From assembly GCA_016195965.1 (NCBI GenBank), contig JACPYR010000023.1:1-36691 (forward strand): 36,691 bases of DNA, in the 5' to 3' direction. Shown one piece after another: positions 1 to 7,663 of this stretch. The stretch's first letter is position 1, and each line of letters starts with the position of its first letter. This DNA comes from Nitrosomonadales bacterium (GTDB lineage Bacteria > Pseudomonadota > Gammaproteobacteria > Burkholderiales > Gallionellaceae). The position numbers were made by a program, and so were the translations under genes. The notes under the pieces were generated by a model, which was given only the letters and a program-made list of their open reading frames with translations, was not told the DNA's origin and did no database searches.

Positions 1-714
1 AGGGAAGCCCCATGGGTTGAGGGTGTGGCAGACGAAGGCGCGATAACTGCTGCCGTCATCCGCTTTGAGTTCGGCGAGCGTCACGACCTCATCGACGATG
101 CCGGGTAGTTCGAGTGAGGTCTTGGAACCCTCGATCTGCGGCATGAACACCTTGCGGTTGAAGTCGTCGATCTTCTCGTCGAGGATGGCGACAAACACTA
201 CGTTCTTGCCGCGTGCGTGCTGCAGGTGGGTGAGTGCGGTGATCATTTCCTGTCCGAGCAAACCGTAGGCACCCCGGATGTCCGGCTTGCCGGAGCGCTC
301 CGAAATGGCCGCAGGCTGGCTCTTGGCCCAGGTGAAGCATAGGCGTGACAGGGCCGTGATCGAGTCGCAGAAATAGGTTTGGTACTTGGCCAGACTGGCC
401 GGGTCACCGTACTGCTGACACACGTGATCGAAGTGCGCCTGCGAGAAGGGCAACTCGGCGGGCAGTGCCGGATTGGGGCCAGCCAGAAACACCGCCAGAT
501 CGCGAAACTCCGGCCAGGTGCGCGGACGGATGGTGTCGCCCAACCAGTCGGCCACGGCCAGATCGCCCGCTTCCAGATCGATGAACAGCGTGTTGTCGAT
601 GCCCAGCGTTTTGAGCTGGGAGGTTTTGCCGAGTCCGCTCTTGCCGAGCAAGGCCATTTTCACGCCACGCTTTTCTGCGCGGCGTTGTTCGGCGGATATG
701 ATGGGCAGGCTCAT
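1..714 (-). CDS. Phage-type AAA/RecA-like ATPase (Sak4-like), C-terminus cut by window edge
   Basis: About 238 codons are visible, reading leftward off the window. The N-terminus carries a Walker A motif, GKSGLGKTS, near residue 24, and a Walker B-like strand (YFCDSIT) follows about 100 residues later. This is the arrangement of phage nucleotide-binding proteins of the Sak4/AAA_24 type, which assist single-strand annealing recombination or replication. The ATG at 714 shares a base with the stop of the upstream antirepressor gene (TAATG), so translation is probably coupled. Position at the end of an early phage operon fits a recombination role. The family call rests on the Walker motifs and context. 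The exact subfamily cannot be settled without the missing C-terminus. Confidence 0.72.
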   Translation of the reverse strand, partial: MSLPIISAEQRRAEKRGVKMALLGKSGLGKTSQLKTLGIDNTLFIDLEAGDLAVADWLGDTIRPRTWPEFRDLAVFLAGPNPALPAELPFSQAHFDHVCQQYGDPASLAKYQTYFCDSITALSRLCFTWAKSQPAAISERSGKPDIRGAYGLLGQEMITALTHLQHARGKNVVFVAILDEKIDDFNRKVFMPQIEGSKTSLELPGIVDEVVTLAELKADDGSSYRAFVCHTLNPWGFP

Positions 715-1469
715 TATGCAGCCTCCTTGATCACATCACTCACCTCAGGATTCCAGAGAATCTGGTAGCCGGAATGCCCGTGGCGGGAATAAGGTAACGC
801 CTCAGCCCACACCTGACCTGCCTCGGTTAGCTCCCACTCATCACGGTCATTCTTGAACTGAAAGCCGTGTGCTTGAAGCCGCAAATTCATGCTGCGCGCC
901 GACAAGCCGATACGCTCACCAAGTTGAGTTGGATTGAGACTGCAGATTGGTTCACTGGCCACTGGCAATGCGCGCCGCAGTTGCTCAACCACAAGGCCAG
1001 TGTTGTCCTGAATGCAGGTAAGCGTGGCCGCCATGGCAATGCCGGGTTTAACACCGGGAACTTTGGCGATCGCTTCTCCGATCATTAATATGGCATTGAC
1101 GCGATCTTGGGCTGGCGCAGGCAAGGCGGCCACGTGACTGGGCGTTGCATAGCTGCCAGTTTTACGAATCGATGGCAGCACCTCGTGAGTGACCCAGCGC
1201 TTGAAACGTTTGGCTTCGGATTTTCGGCTGGTCAGGATCAGACTGTATAAACCTGATTCGTTAATCACCGATAATTCCTGCTTCCCGCCAAGGGTGTCGG
1301 TAATAGCGACACCCTTTTCGTCCTCATCCAGACGAGCAATTGCATCTCTTGAATTGCGAATAGCCAAGGCATCGCAGACATCCGTACCAACAAACTGAGG
1401 TTGTCCACACGCATCCAATACGATCCGGACGTTATGCGACTCGAAATCAAAAGCAACGATTTGGTTCAT
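714..1469 (-). CDS. BRO-N domain phage antirepressor
   Basis: 251 aa. Residues 1-107 match the BRO family N-terminal domain (start MNQIVAFDFESHNVRIV, later INESGLYSLILTSRK and a RFKRWVTHEVLPSIRKTG end), which binds DNA in phage antirepressors. The C-terminal 80 residues form a separate helical, probably DNA-binding region (NPTQLGERIGLSARSMN) like the second domain of Ant/KilA-type proteins. Its start overlaps the stop of the upstream gene by four bases (ATGA), placing it in the leftward early operon. The likely role is to antagonise a prophage repressor or to bind operator DNA. The BRO-N call is firm, but the biological target is not visible. Confidence 0.88.
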   Translation of the reverse strand: MNQIVAFDFESHNVRIVLDACGQPQFVGTDVCDALAIRNSRDAIARLDEDEKGVAITDTLGGKQELSVINESGLYSLILTSRKSEAKRFKRWVTHEVLPSIRKTGSYATPSHVAALPAPAQDRVNAILMIGEAIAKVPGVKPGIAMAATLTCIQDNTGLVVEQLRRALPVASEPICSLNPTQLGERIGLSARSMNLRLQAHGFQFKNDRDEWELTEAGQVWAEALPYSRHGHSGYQILWNPEVSDVIKEAA

Positions 1470-1756
1470 TTCGTCACCTCCGCAGCAATATCATTAACCG
1501 TATCAGAGCCGAAGCAGCCATGTTCGCGAGCCAGGTTGTAGAGACGCTCCAGAGAACTGCGACGGCAGTGGATGACCGAGCTTTCAGCACCGAGGGTCTG
1601 AATGGAAAATGCAATCTCATCCAGCGTGGCATCGAGAATCGGTTTTTCCATCGTGTTGCCGAAGCGATCCTGGAACTTGATCGTGGTCGGCAGATATTCG
1701 CCGAAACAGGAGCCGATCTTCTTTTGCAGGGATTGGTGTAATGTTGGGGTACTCAT
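1466..1756 (-). CDS. Small phage protein of unknown function
   Basis: 96 aa, soluble, no membrane segment or signal peptide. I do not recognise a family. The middle has a run typical of a folded alpha/beta protein (LDEIAFSIQTLGAESSVIHC). It overlaps the genes on both sides by four bases (ATGA at 1753-1756 and 1466-1469), so it is translated as part of the early operon. A helper of the neighbouring antirepressor or ATPase is possible, but that is only context. Confidence 0.7.
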   Translation of the reverse strand: MSTPTLHQSLQKKIGSCFGEYLPTTIKFQDRFGNTMEKPILDATLDEIAFSIQTLGAESSVIHCRRSSLERLYNLAREHGCFGSDTVNDIAAEVTK

Positions 1757-2238
1757 TTTTGATTCTCCTTAACGAGGGCGAGGCGATAGCTGGCCTTACC
1801 GGGTTTGACGGTACGGGCTGAGGCGAACTGCTCCTTAAGTGCGGGTGGCCAGCTGTTGAAGCGAGATTCCGATACCGACAAATCGATATCCATGTAGTCG
1901 TGGATATGCTCCCCGGCTGCTGCGATGCGTTCGGCGATCTTAGTCAGTTGTGGCTGATCCCACGACACGCGCTTCGGCAATTCGTAAGTCACGCAGAGAT
2001 CGCTATCGGATAGATGTGTCACACCGAAGTCGCGTCCGGATTCAAGCAGTGCTGCGCGTGCCTGTTCGCCGTAGCGTTGTTCGAGTGCCGTGTTGAGTCG
2101 ATCTCGGGACAGCTTCACCCAAGTCGATAGCAACGTCAGCGAAATGTCGAACTCCTGAAGCTCTTGTTGCGAGAGTGCTGCGATCTGGCTGACCGATAGT
2201 TCAGGCAGCGAGGAGGTGGGGATGGTGAGGTGGTTCAT
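1753..2238 (-). CDS. Phage protein of unknown function
   Basis: 161 aa from the ATG at 2238. A longer reading from 2286 is possible, but the ATG at 2238 overlaps the stop of the upstream HTH gene as ATGA, which is the spacing used throughout this operon, so I choose it. The protein is hydrophilic and mainly helical in its first 70 residues (LSVSQIAALSQQELQEFD), followed by a mixed alpha/beta region. I cannot assign a family. It is probably an accessory early gene of the prophage. Confidence 0.68.
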   Translation of the reverse strand: MNHLTIPTSSLPELSVSQIAALSQQELQEFDISLTLLSTWVKLSRDRLNTALEQRYGEQARAALLESGRDFGVTHLSDSDLCVTYELPKRVSWDQPQLTKIAERIAAAGEHIHDYMDIDLSVSESRFNSWPPALKEQFASARTVKPGKASYRLALVKENQK

Positions 2239-2447
2239 GCGGCACCTCCTATCGCTACACGTTGTGACGTGCTGGTGCGTAGGCATTGCTGCTCGTAGCT
2301 ATCGACGTCCTCTGCGCGATACAGAACGCGACCGTGCAATTTCATGAAGACCGGACCGATTCCCTCAGATCTCCATCGTTCCAGTGTAGCTTCGCTGAGG
2401 TCCCAGCGATCGGCCAGTTGTCGTTGATTCAGGTGTTTGATACTCAC
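2235..2447 (-). CDS. Small helix-turn-helix (AlpA/excisionase-like) protein
   Basis: 70 aa starting at a GTG (2447) behind an AAGGAG ribosome site. Residues 8-53 form a MerR/AlpA-type helix-turn-helix (QLADRWDLSEATLERWRSEG, then GRVLYRAEDVDSYEQQ), the fold of phage excisionases and small activators. It is the first gene of the leftward early operon, which fits a regulator or recombination directionality factor. The missing N-terminal Met-rich part seen in some AlpA proteins is not a concern at this length. Domain call is good, but excisionase versus transcription factor is undecided. Confidence 0.75.
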   Translation of the reverse strand: MSIKHLNQRQLADRWDLSEATLERWRSEGIGPVFMKLHGRVLYRAEDVDSYEQQCLRTSTSQRVAIGGAA

Positions 2448-2581
2448 GATTCACTCCTTGTGGGTTGTTGAAAGTTCGTGAGGGAAGTATGTGATTCAGG
2501 GGGTGGGCAAACCGGTGGGCAGGGTGGACACAACCCGTCGGCAAAGACGGCAAATCAATATGGGAGATATTGCGCAGGACG

Positions 2582-2612
2582 AAAAAAAGCCCAGTCACTT
2601 TCATGCCGGGCT
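2582..2612 (-). terminator. Rho-independent terminator downstream of the DUF3606 gene
   Basis: On the minus strand an AGCCC...GGGCT stem is followed directly by a run of seven T. It lies 34 bases after the stop of the DUF3606 gene and separates that transcript from the HTH-antirepressor operon further left. Confidence 0.75.
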
Positions 2613-2645
2613 ATTAGTAGGGGGAAGGTGCTTATGTGGACAACG

Positions 2646-2825
2646 TTACCTGATACCAAGATGACGTTTGACATCGTCGACCATCGTCCCAACTGTACGG
2701 ACAGCTTGTCGCAAACGGTCGGGAGTGACTTGCAGTGTCTTGCTCCAGTAGTTGAGTTCCCAAGGCTCGTTAACGTTAATTTTTTTTGCGTCGAGGGGGC
2801 GCTTGATTTTCAGATTGTCAGGCAT
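2646..2825 (-). CDS. DUF3606 family small protein
   Basis: 59 aa, beginning at the ATG at 2825. The pattern KINVNEPWELNYWSKTL followed by LRQAVRTVGTMVDDVKRHL is the usual DUF3606 arrangement, and the length is typical of that family. Function is unknown. These proteins are common on mobile elements and chromosomes of proteobacteria and are often stress-linked, but nothing here shows that directly. It sits between the DUF2188 gene and a terminator. Confidence 0.8.
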   Translation of the reverse strand: MPDNLKIKRPLDAKKINVNEPWELNYWSKTLQVTPDRLRQAVRTVGTMVDDVKRHLGIR

Positions 2826-2859
2826 ATTAAATCTCCAATAATTTCATTAAGAATTGAAC

Positions 2860-3084
2860 TCAACCCTTGGGTGGAAACGGGTCGTTGCCGTAGCTGTTGC
2901 GCTCGCGGATGCGACCATTTTCTCCATGGATTAATACTTCGCTTTTCTGATTAATTGCGATATTGCGAGCAGCACGTTCAGCTTCCGCCTGCGTGCTGTG
3001 ATGCGAGGTGTCGCGCTGGTTATTTTCGCCACGGACAGCCCATCCGTTTTCCCGTTGTACTACGTGCTGGTTTTTACCGCTCAT
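2860..3084 (-). CDS. DUF2188 family small protein
   Basis: 74 aa from the ATG at 3084. The order HVVQRENGWAVRGENNQRD, STQAEAERAARNIA, SEVLIHGENGRIRERNSYG is the DUF2188 signature, a small fold with one helix packed on a sheet. The upstream in-frame extension lacks this similarity, so I place the start inside. Function is unknown. Gene spacing suggests it is co-transcribed with the DUF3606 gene 34 bases further on. Confidence 0.8.
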   Translation of the reverse strand: MSGKNQHVVQRENGWAVRGENNQRDTSHHSTQAEAERAARNIAINQKSEVLIHGENGRIRERNSYGNDPFPPKG

Positions 3085-3148
3085 GTTGATTCCTTTCAGT
3101 TGAAAATGGGATGGATAATTTTTTTCTGGTTGGTTGTGGTCTGGTTTG

Positions 3149-4120
3149 TCACCTCCTATCGATAATGATGAAATCAGGGTGAAGCCAGTAGTTCCCTTTG
3201 TTGTCGGCTTGCGCAAAGGTTTCGAATACTTCCTTATGGCGTTTGAAAATATCTGCCCTGCGGAAAGCTGGTGGAATATTCATGGCGTTGGCAATGTAGC
3301 TCTTGTGTACCTCATCACCATCAGCGTCCTCGAGTAGTTTGAGAAAGTCGTAGACTTGGGGCGAGAGCTTTATCTGTTCGCCGTTAATCAGGGCGATACG
3401 CATGGTGTGCATCAATCGGAGAGATGTCTCATCCGATGACTCCACATGATTTAGTCCAGATAAGTATGCGTCTAGATTTTCAACAACTAATCCTGCCTTT
3501 CGTAGATGCGCAATTGCGCGCAGAGGGACCAACTGCCTAGCCGCAAGCGCCGATGACCGCAGACCGCTGGTGTTGCTGGTGGTGGTGATGATTTCTGAAC
3601 CTGGAGCAGCCAAGTCACCAATTTTTTTATTGAGGATTTCTGCTGATTGCTCAAGTTTGCATCCAAAGAATATGGTGTGGCGCTTACGCCGGTATTCAAT
3701 TTCACCGAGCCGCCATAGCACGCCGTCGACTACAGGCTCAACAGAATACCGTGGCGGTAATTGCAGTGCACTAGACAGCCAACGGGCAATTTGCTGTGGA
3801 TTTGCTTGCCAGTAACGAGCTTGCTCTGGTTTCAGCGGTCGCCAGCCGCATTCCGGACAATAACCACGGTAGGGGAATTCGGTTTGTAGTGGGTCAGGGT
3901 TTGCCACCGGGCGATATGTTTCGTCGCAGCAGTAATCGCAAGTAATGCTGTCTGCCAATTCGTTCGACAAAGAGAGTGCTCCTAGGTTGCGCAGATGCTG
4001 GAAGTGATGTGGTTTTCCACTTAACCAGATGGCGTCTGGAGTAAGCCGCGCGTCAGCCTGCTCTATGAGCCAGCATAATTCTGCGAATGCCTGATCATTC
4101 ATTCCCGTTGTCGGAGGCAT
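3149..4120 (-). CDS. Unknown protein with CxxC pairs and winged-helix-like C-terminus
   Basis: 323 aa from the ATG at 4120, which has an AAGGA ribosome site eight bases upstream. The TTG at 4141 would overlap the previous gene and has no better site. Residues about 60-100 contain paired cysteines (CDYCCDE and YCPECGW) that probably bind zinc. The last 90 residues (LSPQVYDFLKLLEDADGDEV) look like a helical DNA- or protein-binding domain. I do not recognise a family. The gene starts 10 bases after the previous stop, so both form an operon that diverges from the XRE/ImmA pair. A role in mobile-element maintenance or defence is inference from location. Confidence 0.6.
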   Translation of the reverse strand: MPPTTGMNDQAFAELCWLIEQADARLTPDAIWLSGKPHHFQHLRNLGALSLSNELADSITCDYCCDETYRPVANPDPLQTEFPYRGYCPECGWRPLKPEQARYWQANPQQIARWLSSALQLPPRYSVEPVVDGVLWRLGEIEYRRKRHTIFFGCKLEQSAEILNKKIGDLAAPGSEIITTTSNTSGLRSSALAARQLVPLRAIAHLRKAGLVVENLDAYLSGLNHVESSDETSLRLMHTMRIALINGEQIKLSPQVYDFLKLLEDADGDEVHKSYIANAMNIPPAFRRADIFKRHKEVFETFAQADNKGNYWLHPDFIIIDRR

Positions 4121-4130
4121 GATCAGATCC

Positions 4131-5276
4131 TTAATAAGCAACTTCAGCAGGGGTAGGTTCTACCGATTCGGAAGCTTTTTCTGCGATGGTTGGCTGCATG
4201 ACTCCCCATGCGAGCAGGAGAGACTCAGCAAGTTTCGCATCTGCCTCGTCCAGGTCACGCAAATTGCTTATCCCGGACTGTTTGATTTCAATGTGCAAGA
4301 CGCGACCAGCTTTGCCGTTTCCGTTGGGCAGGAAATATAGGCTGACCACTGCGTCCAGAATATTGAAGCCGTTACTCAGCAAGCTATTGCCCAAGTGATG
4401 TGCCTTGACGCATGCCAAGACGTCGGGTGCATTTTTGTCACCCGTGGGTTTGATGAGGTAATCGCAATGAGGCGAGGTGTTGGCGCGAAGCTTGGCTTGG
4501 GATAGACGGATACGTTCCACACGATGAAAGGCCGGATCGACCTGACTGTCATCGAATAACTCGAATCCATCACGCAGTCTGTTGAGATAGAACATCGGCG
4601 TGACGACATCTTGTGGTTTGAGACTGGTTCGAAAAATGTGCTTTCCTAGATGCGGCAGCAATTTATGATGTGCCTTCGCACCACCGGGGGCCATGAGCTC
4701 GATCACTCCAGTTACGGGATAAATGACGATGTCGATTTCCATCGGAGGGCGTATGTCGCGCCAGTGGGTGCGATTGTCTTCGCCAAATTCCAGTTTGCGC
4801 TGGGCGTTGTCTTCGATCAGGATGCCAAGCTGCAATCCGCCATCGAGATGCCGATCCAATACGTCTGTGACCTGACATGCGCGCGGCGTTCCTTTTTTTG
4901 GGCTGAACTCAGTGGCCAGTGCAAGTTCAAGTGCGCTGAGATCGCTCTGGTCGTGGAACAAATTTTCGCAAGAGCCGATCTTTAGACGTTTCCATCCTCG
5001 TTTGCCCGCGCCCAGGTTGAAGGCATAAATCGCTTCGGCAGCCTCGAATAGATCCGGCCAGTTGGCCATGACCCACAACGCACGCTCGGCATCGCTGGAA
5101 AGTTGCGGAAAATCTTCATGAAGCGAAGCATCCGGTTGGGCCGCATTGCGCAAGGCATCTACGCCGCGCTTATTGGCGAGATCGTGTACACGTCGCAACT
5201 CACGATATATTTCTGCACCTTGTGCTGCATCGAGATTTTCAGTTGGCGTCCCATTCGATTCCCTCGGGCAAATCAA
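4131..5276 (-). CDS. Large unknown protein, probable frameshifted main part
   Basis: The open frame gives 381 aa, but it can begin only at a TTG (5276) inside a small upstream ORF. Early residues EIYRELRRVHDLANKRGVDAL resemble a conserved segment of a proteobacterial family that, as I remember it, begins with a short FNYRxLLR-type N-terminus. That N-terminus is encoded here in another frame at 5239-5355. The middle contains PVTGVIELMAPGGAKAHHKL and a long alpha/beta region. No catalytic motif is recognised. Either translation starts at TTG, or a one- or two-base indel has split the gene. It forms an operon with the 323-aa gene downstream. Confidence 0.6.
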   Translation of the reverse strand: MICPRESNGTPTENLDAAQGAEIYRELRRVHDLANKRGVDALRNAAQPDASLHEDFPQLSSDAERALWVMANWPDLFEAAEAIYAFNLGAGKRGWKRLKIGSCENLFHDQSDLSALELALATEFSPKKGTPRACQVTDVLDRHLDGGLQLGILIEDNAQRKLEFGEDNRTHWRDIRPPMEIDIVIYPVTGVIELMAPGGAKAHHKLLPHLGKHIFRTSLKPQDVVTPMFYLNRLRDGFELFDDSQVDPAFHRVERIRLSQAKLRANTSPHCDYLIKPTGDKNAPDVLACVKAHHLGNSLLSNGFNILDAVVSLYFLPNGNGKAGRVLHIEIKQSGISNLRDLDEADAKLAESLLLAWGVMQPTIAEKASESVEPTPAEVAY

Positions 5277-5355
5277 CCTTGCGCGACTGGAAGTAGAATT
5301 TCCAGGTGCGCGGTGGCACCATGCGAATGAGTTGGCGGTAGTTAAATGCTGGCAT
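5239..5355 (-). CDS. 38-aa ORF, probable N-terminus of the next gene in another frame
   Basis: An ATG at 5355 with a good ribosome site (TAGGAG, 9 bases) opens a 38-codon frame that starts MPAFNYRQLIRMVPP and ends in TGA at 5239. It overlaps the 381-aa frame by 38 bases. Its sequence looks like the missing N-terminus of that protein rather than an independent peptide. A +1 shift at AAC-TGA would join the two frames. This could be a recent indel, a sequencing error or, less likely, a programmed shift. Confidence 0.55.
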   Translation of the reverse strand: MPAFNYRQLIRMVPPRTWKFYFQSRKVDLPEGIEWDAN

Positions 5356-5461
5356 CTTCAATATCTCCTAGTTTGGTTAGGGTTGTTATGCACTGAGAAC
5401 TACCGCAATCTGTTTGATGCAGGTGCGCAAATGTTCGGAATGCAGAACAATTCTAGTGGAT

Positions 5462-5471
5462 GGCAATTGCC
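5462..5471. promoter_or_regulatory. Candidate operator in XRE/unknown-operon divergent region
   Basis: GGCAATTGCC is a perfect 10-base palindrome in the 191-base region between the leftward 38-aa/381-aa operon and the rightward XRE gene. XRE regulators commonly bind such sites next to their own promoters. A TACAAT at 5485-5490 could be the rightward -10. Only the palindrome is seen; binding is inferred. Confidence 0.3.
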
Positions 5472-5546
5472 GTGTCAAACCGGTACAATCTCGTTCGGTA
5501 ATTATAGAGGTGATTAAGCCTCACAATAACAATAGGGGGAGAGCAA

Positions 5547-5867
5547 GTGGCATCAATACTCGGTGAAAAAATTCGACGACTTCGCACAGAAAAGGCTTAC
5601 AGCCTCGACAAACTTGCGGAGCTGACCGAGACAAGTAAAAGCTATTTGTGGGACTTGGAGAACCGTGAACCGCAACGCCCTTCGGCAGATAAGATCAATC
5701 GAATTGCGGCGGCATTGAAAGTAACTCCTGAATATTTGCTCGAAGAACGTGACGTCGCACCGGATGAAAAGGTTACAGATGATGCATTTTTCCGGAAATT
5801 TCGGCAGCTAGATCCAGACACCAAGAAAAAACTCCGGAAAATCATGGACGCTTTTGACGACGAGTAG
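5547..5867 (+). CDS. XRE family helix-turn-helix regulator
   Basis: 106 aa from a GTG behind AGGGGGAG. Residues 6-65 are a Cro/C1-type helix-turn-helix (IRRLRTEKAYSLDKLAELTE, then TSKSYLWDLENRE and LKVTPEYLL). The C-terminal 40 residues form a charged tail (FFRKFRQLDPDTKKKLRKIM). The gene lies 13 bases upstream of an ImmA/IrrE-type peptidase. In the known ImmR/ImmA arrangement, the peptidase cleaves the XRE repressor to induce a mobile element. A toxin-antitoxin role is the other common use of this pair. Confidence 0.88.
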   Translation: MASILGEKIRRLRTEKAYSLDKLAELTETSKSYLWDLENREPQRPSADKINRIAAALKVTPEYLLEERDVAPDEKVTDDAFFRKFRQLDPDTKKKLRKIMDAFDDE

Positions 5868-5880
5868 AATAAGGCGATAA

Positions 5881-6813
5881 ATGAACGATGCAGTGAAGTC
5901 TCCCAAAGCAACAGCAAATGATCTTCTGGCGAAAGTTATCAAGCCAGCTTTTGCTGGTAATTATCCACTTCCCGTGCCGGTTAATGAGTTTGCATTGGAT
6001 TACACGCGTCAGCGCTTTCCGTCAGATCCAATCACCGAGATTAAGGGGGCAGACTTACCTGGTTTTGAGGGAATGCTTCGGCCAAATAAATCTCGAACTA
6101 AATGGCAGATGGTCTACAGCACAGCTAACTCGTCCAGTGGCCGTATCCGATTTACTCAAGCTCATGAGTTGGGCCATTATTTGCTACATCGCAAATTACG
6201 CGATGAGTTCGAGTGCAACGACGCTGATATGGTGGAGTGGGATGCCGAGGAGGCTGGTATTGAAAAGGAAGCGGATGAGTTTGCGGCAACCTTCCTTATG
6301 CCAACAGATGATTTTCGCGTACAAATTGCTGGGGTAGACGCATCATTTGATCTACTCAGCCACTGTGCAGATAGATATGACGCGTCGCTGACGGCCACAA
6401 TGCTGAAGTGGGTTGAGCTTGCGCCCAAGCGTGCTGTCGTGCTGGCCATTCGCGATGATCATGTTCTGTGGGCGAGATCAAATAGGGCTGCTCTGCTTTC
6501 AGGTGCTTTCCTTGCAACAAGGAAACTGACTATCCCAGTTCCGGCGGGTTCAATTATGCACTCGCGCAATCGTAAAGCTCAAACCGATAACAGCAAAACC
6601 CATGCATCCCTATGGTTTAGGAAAGAGCCTGCAGACATGCCGCTTACGGAAATTAGTTTCGTGTCCGACCAATATGGAATAACGCTAGGCATGCTGCTTC
6701 TACCCGAAGCTGAGCCTCAATATTGGAATCAAGACAGAGAAGGCGCAGATAACGGTGGTCTTGAATCAACAATCGAACTTTTTGAACGTCGGGGACAGCC
6801 GATCGTTAGGTAG
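5881..6813 (+). CDS. ImmA/IrrE family metallopeptidase
   Basis: 310 aa. The zinc peptidase motif HELGH is at residues 95-99, and a third-ligand glutamate region (EKEADEFAATFLMP) follows at about 129-142, as in ImmA/IrrE proteins. The C-terminal 150 residues are an extra domain, perhaps sensory, without a motif I know. The gene is co-directional with the XRE gene, 13 bases downstream. The likely role is cleavage or inactivation of the partner XRE repressor in response to DNA damage or another signal, which is inference from the ICEBs1 ImmR/ImmA and IrrE/DdrO precedents. Confidence 0.88.
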   Translation: MNDAVKSPKATANDLLAKVIKPAFAGNYPLPVPVNEFALDYTRQRFPSDPITEIKGADLPGFEGMLRPNKSRTKWQMVYSTANSSSGRIRFTQAHELGHYLLHRKLRDEFECNDADMVEWDAEEAGIEKEADEFAATFLMPTDDFRVQIAGVDASFDLLSHCADRYDASLTATMLKWVELAPKRAVVLAIRDDHVLWARSNRAALLSGAFLATRKLTIPVPAGSIMHSRNRKAQTDNSKTHASLWFRKEPADMPLTEISFVSDQYGITLGMLLLPEAEPQYWNQDREGADNGGLESTIELFERRGQPIVR

Positions 6814-6914
6814 CCTTCAATATTTTCCACCATCATTTTTGCATTACTTGTTCCTGTACCTTATTAGCCTGTAACTCCCTCATCGTCATCCTTGCGCCCT
6901 GACTGCACAATTTC

Positions 6915-6949
6915 GGTATCAAGAAGTTGGACAGAACAGGAGTGATACC
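6915..6949 (+). repeat. Inverted repeat bracketing a ribosome binding site
   Basis: GGTATCA (6915-6921) and TGATACC (6943-6949) are perfect 7-base arms, 21 bases apart. They enclose the AGGAG ribosome site of the small gene that starts at 6951. It could be an operator or an RNA hairpin controlling the recombinase operon. Function is not shown. Confidence 0.4.
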
Positions 6950-6950
6950 A

Positions 6951-7169
6951 ATGATGGATGTGAACCAAACCCCACCCGACCGAATGACCTCGGAACTGCG
7001 CAGGCAGGAGGTCGCCACGTTGCTGGCGCGCGGCATTGCACGCATGCGCGAGTTAAAGTCGCGTCAGCCAGAAACCACAAAAACAGAGAGCGAGTTTGAA
7101 CTTGCTATTCCGCCCGGACGAAGCGTTCATGGAGTCTCCAACAACCAGAGAAACATGGAGACAAAATGA
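6951..7169 (+). CDS. Small protein heading the recombinase operon
   Basis: 72 aa from the ATG at 6951, with AGGAG nine bases upstream. A longer reading from 6927 lacks a ribosome site. The N-terminal half is helical and basic (LRRQEVATLLARGIARMREL). Small proteins of this kind often precede DUF2924-recombinase pairs in prophages and islands. I know of no function. Its stop overlaps the DUF2924 start (ATGA at 7166). Confidence 0.65.
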   Translation: MMDVNQTPPDRMTSELRRQEVATLLARGIARMRELKSRQPETTKTESEFELAIPPGRSVHGVSNNQRNMETK

Positions 7170-7663
7170 ACGCAAAAAACACCCCATTCACCACGCTGCC
7201 ATCGGTCGTGGCGCAAATCAATCAGCTGCCGCTGCTGGGTATGACCGAGATCAAGGCAGTGTGGAAACGCCTGTTCGGCGGCGACACGCCAACCCACAAT
7301 CGGCAGTTTCTGGAACGGCGCATCGCCTACAAATTGCAGATCGTCGAGTTCCGCAAGGTGGATCGCAACCTGCTGGAGAGCAATAAACGTCGTATCGAAA
7401 CTCTGATGGAGCGGGGCAAGGTGACTGTGCGCAGCAAGGATTATCTGCCGTCGGTCGGAACCGTGCTGACCCGGCTATATCAGGATATCGAACATCGCGT
7501 CACCGTCGAGGCAGATGGCCAATATGAATACGAGGGTAGGCGCTACGGCAGCCTGTCCATCATTGCTCGTGAGATCACCGGCACACGTTGGTCGGGGCCG
7601 CTGTTTTTTGGCCTCCGTCAAAATCAACCAGCGAAGAAGTCGAAGAAGGGAGCGCGTAAATGA
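7166..7663 (+). CDS. DUF2924 family protein
   Basis: 165 aa. The run MTEIKAVWKRLFGGDTPTHN, followed by FLERRIAYKLQ and a C-terminal YEGRRYGSLSIIAREITGTRWSGP segment, is the DUF2924 pattern. The C-terminus (KKSKKGARK) is basic and may contact DNA. DUF2924 proteins are almost always next to a large serine recombinase, as here (ATGA overlap at 7660), and are presumed to be its accessory. The biochemical role is unknown. Confidence 0.88.
   Translation: MNAKNTPFTTLPSVVAQINQLPLLGMTEIKAVWKRLFGGDTPTHNRQFLERRIAYKLQIVEFRKVDRNLLESNKRRIETLMERGKVTVRSKDYLPSVGTVLTRLYQDIEHRVTVEADGQYEYEGRRYGSLSIIAREITGTRWSGPLFFGLRQNQPAKKSKKGARK

Noticed and set aside
6660..6680. Extra CGACCAA-like box inside the ImmA gene
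   Set aside because: CCGACCAA occurs there, and similarly at 8911 and 32650, but with no TGTAAGG at the right distance. These are chance coding matches.
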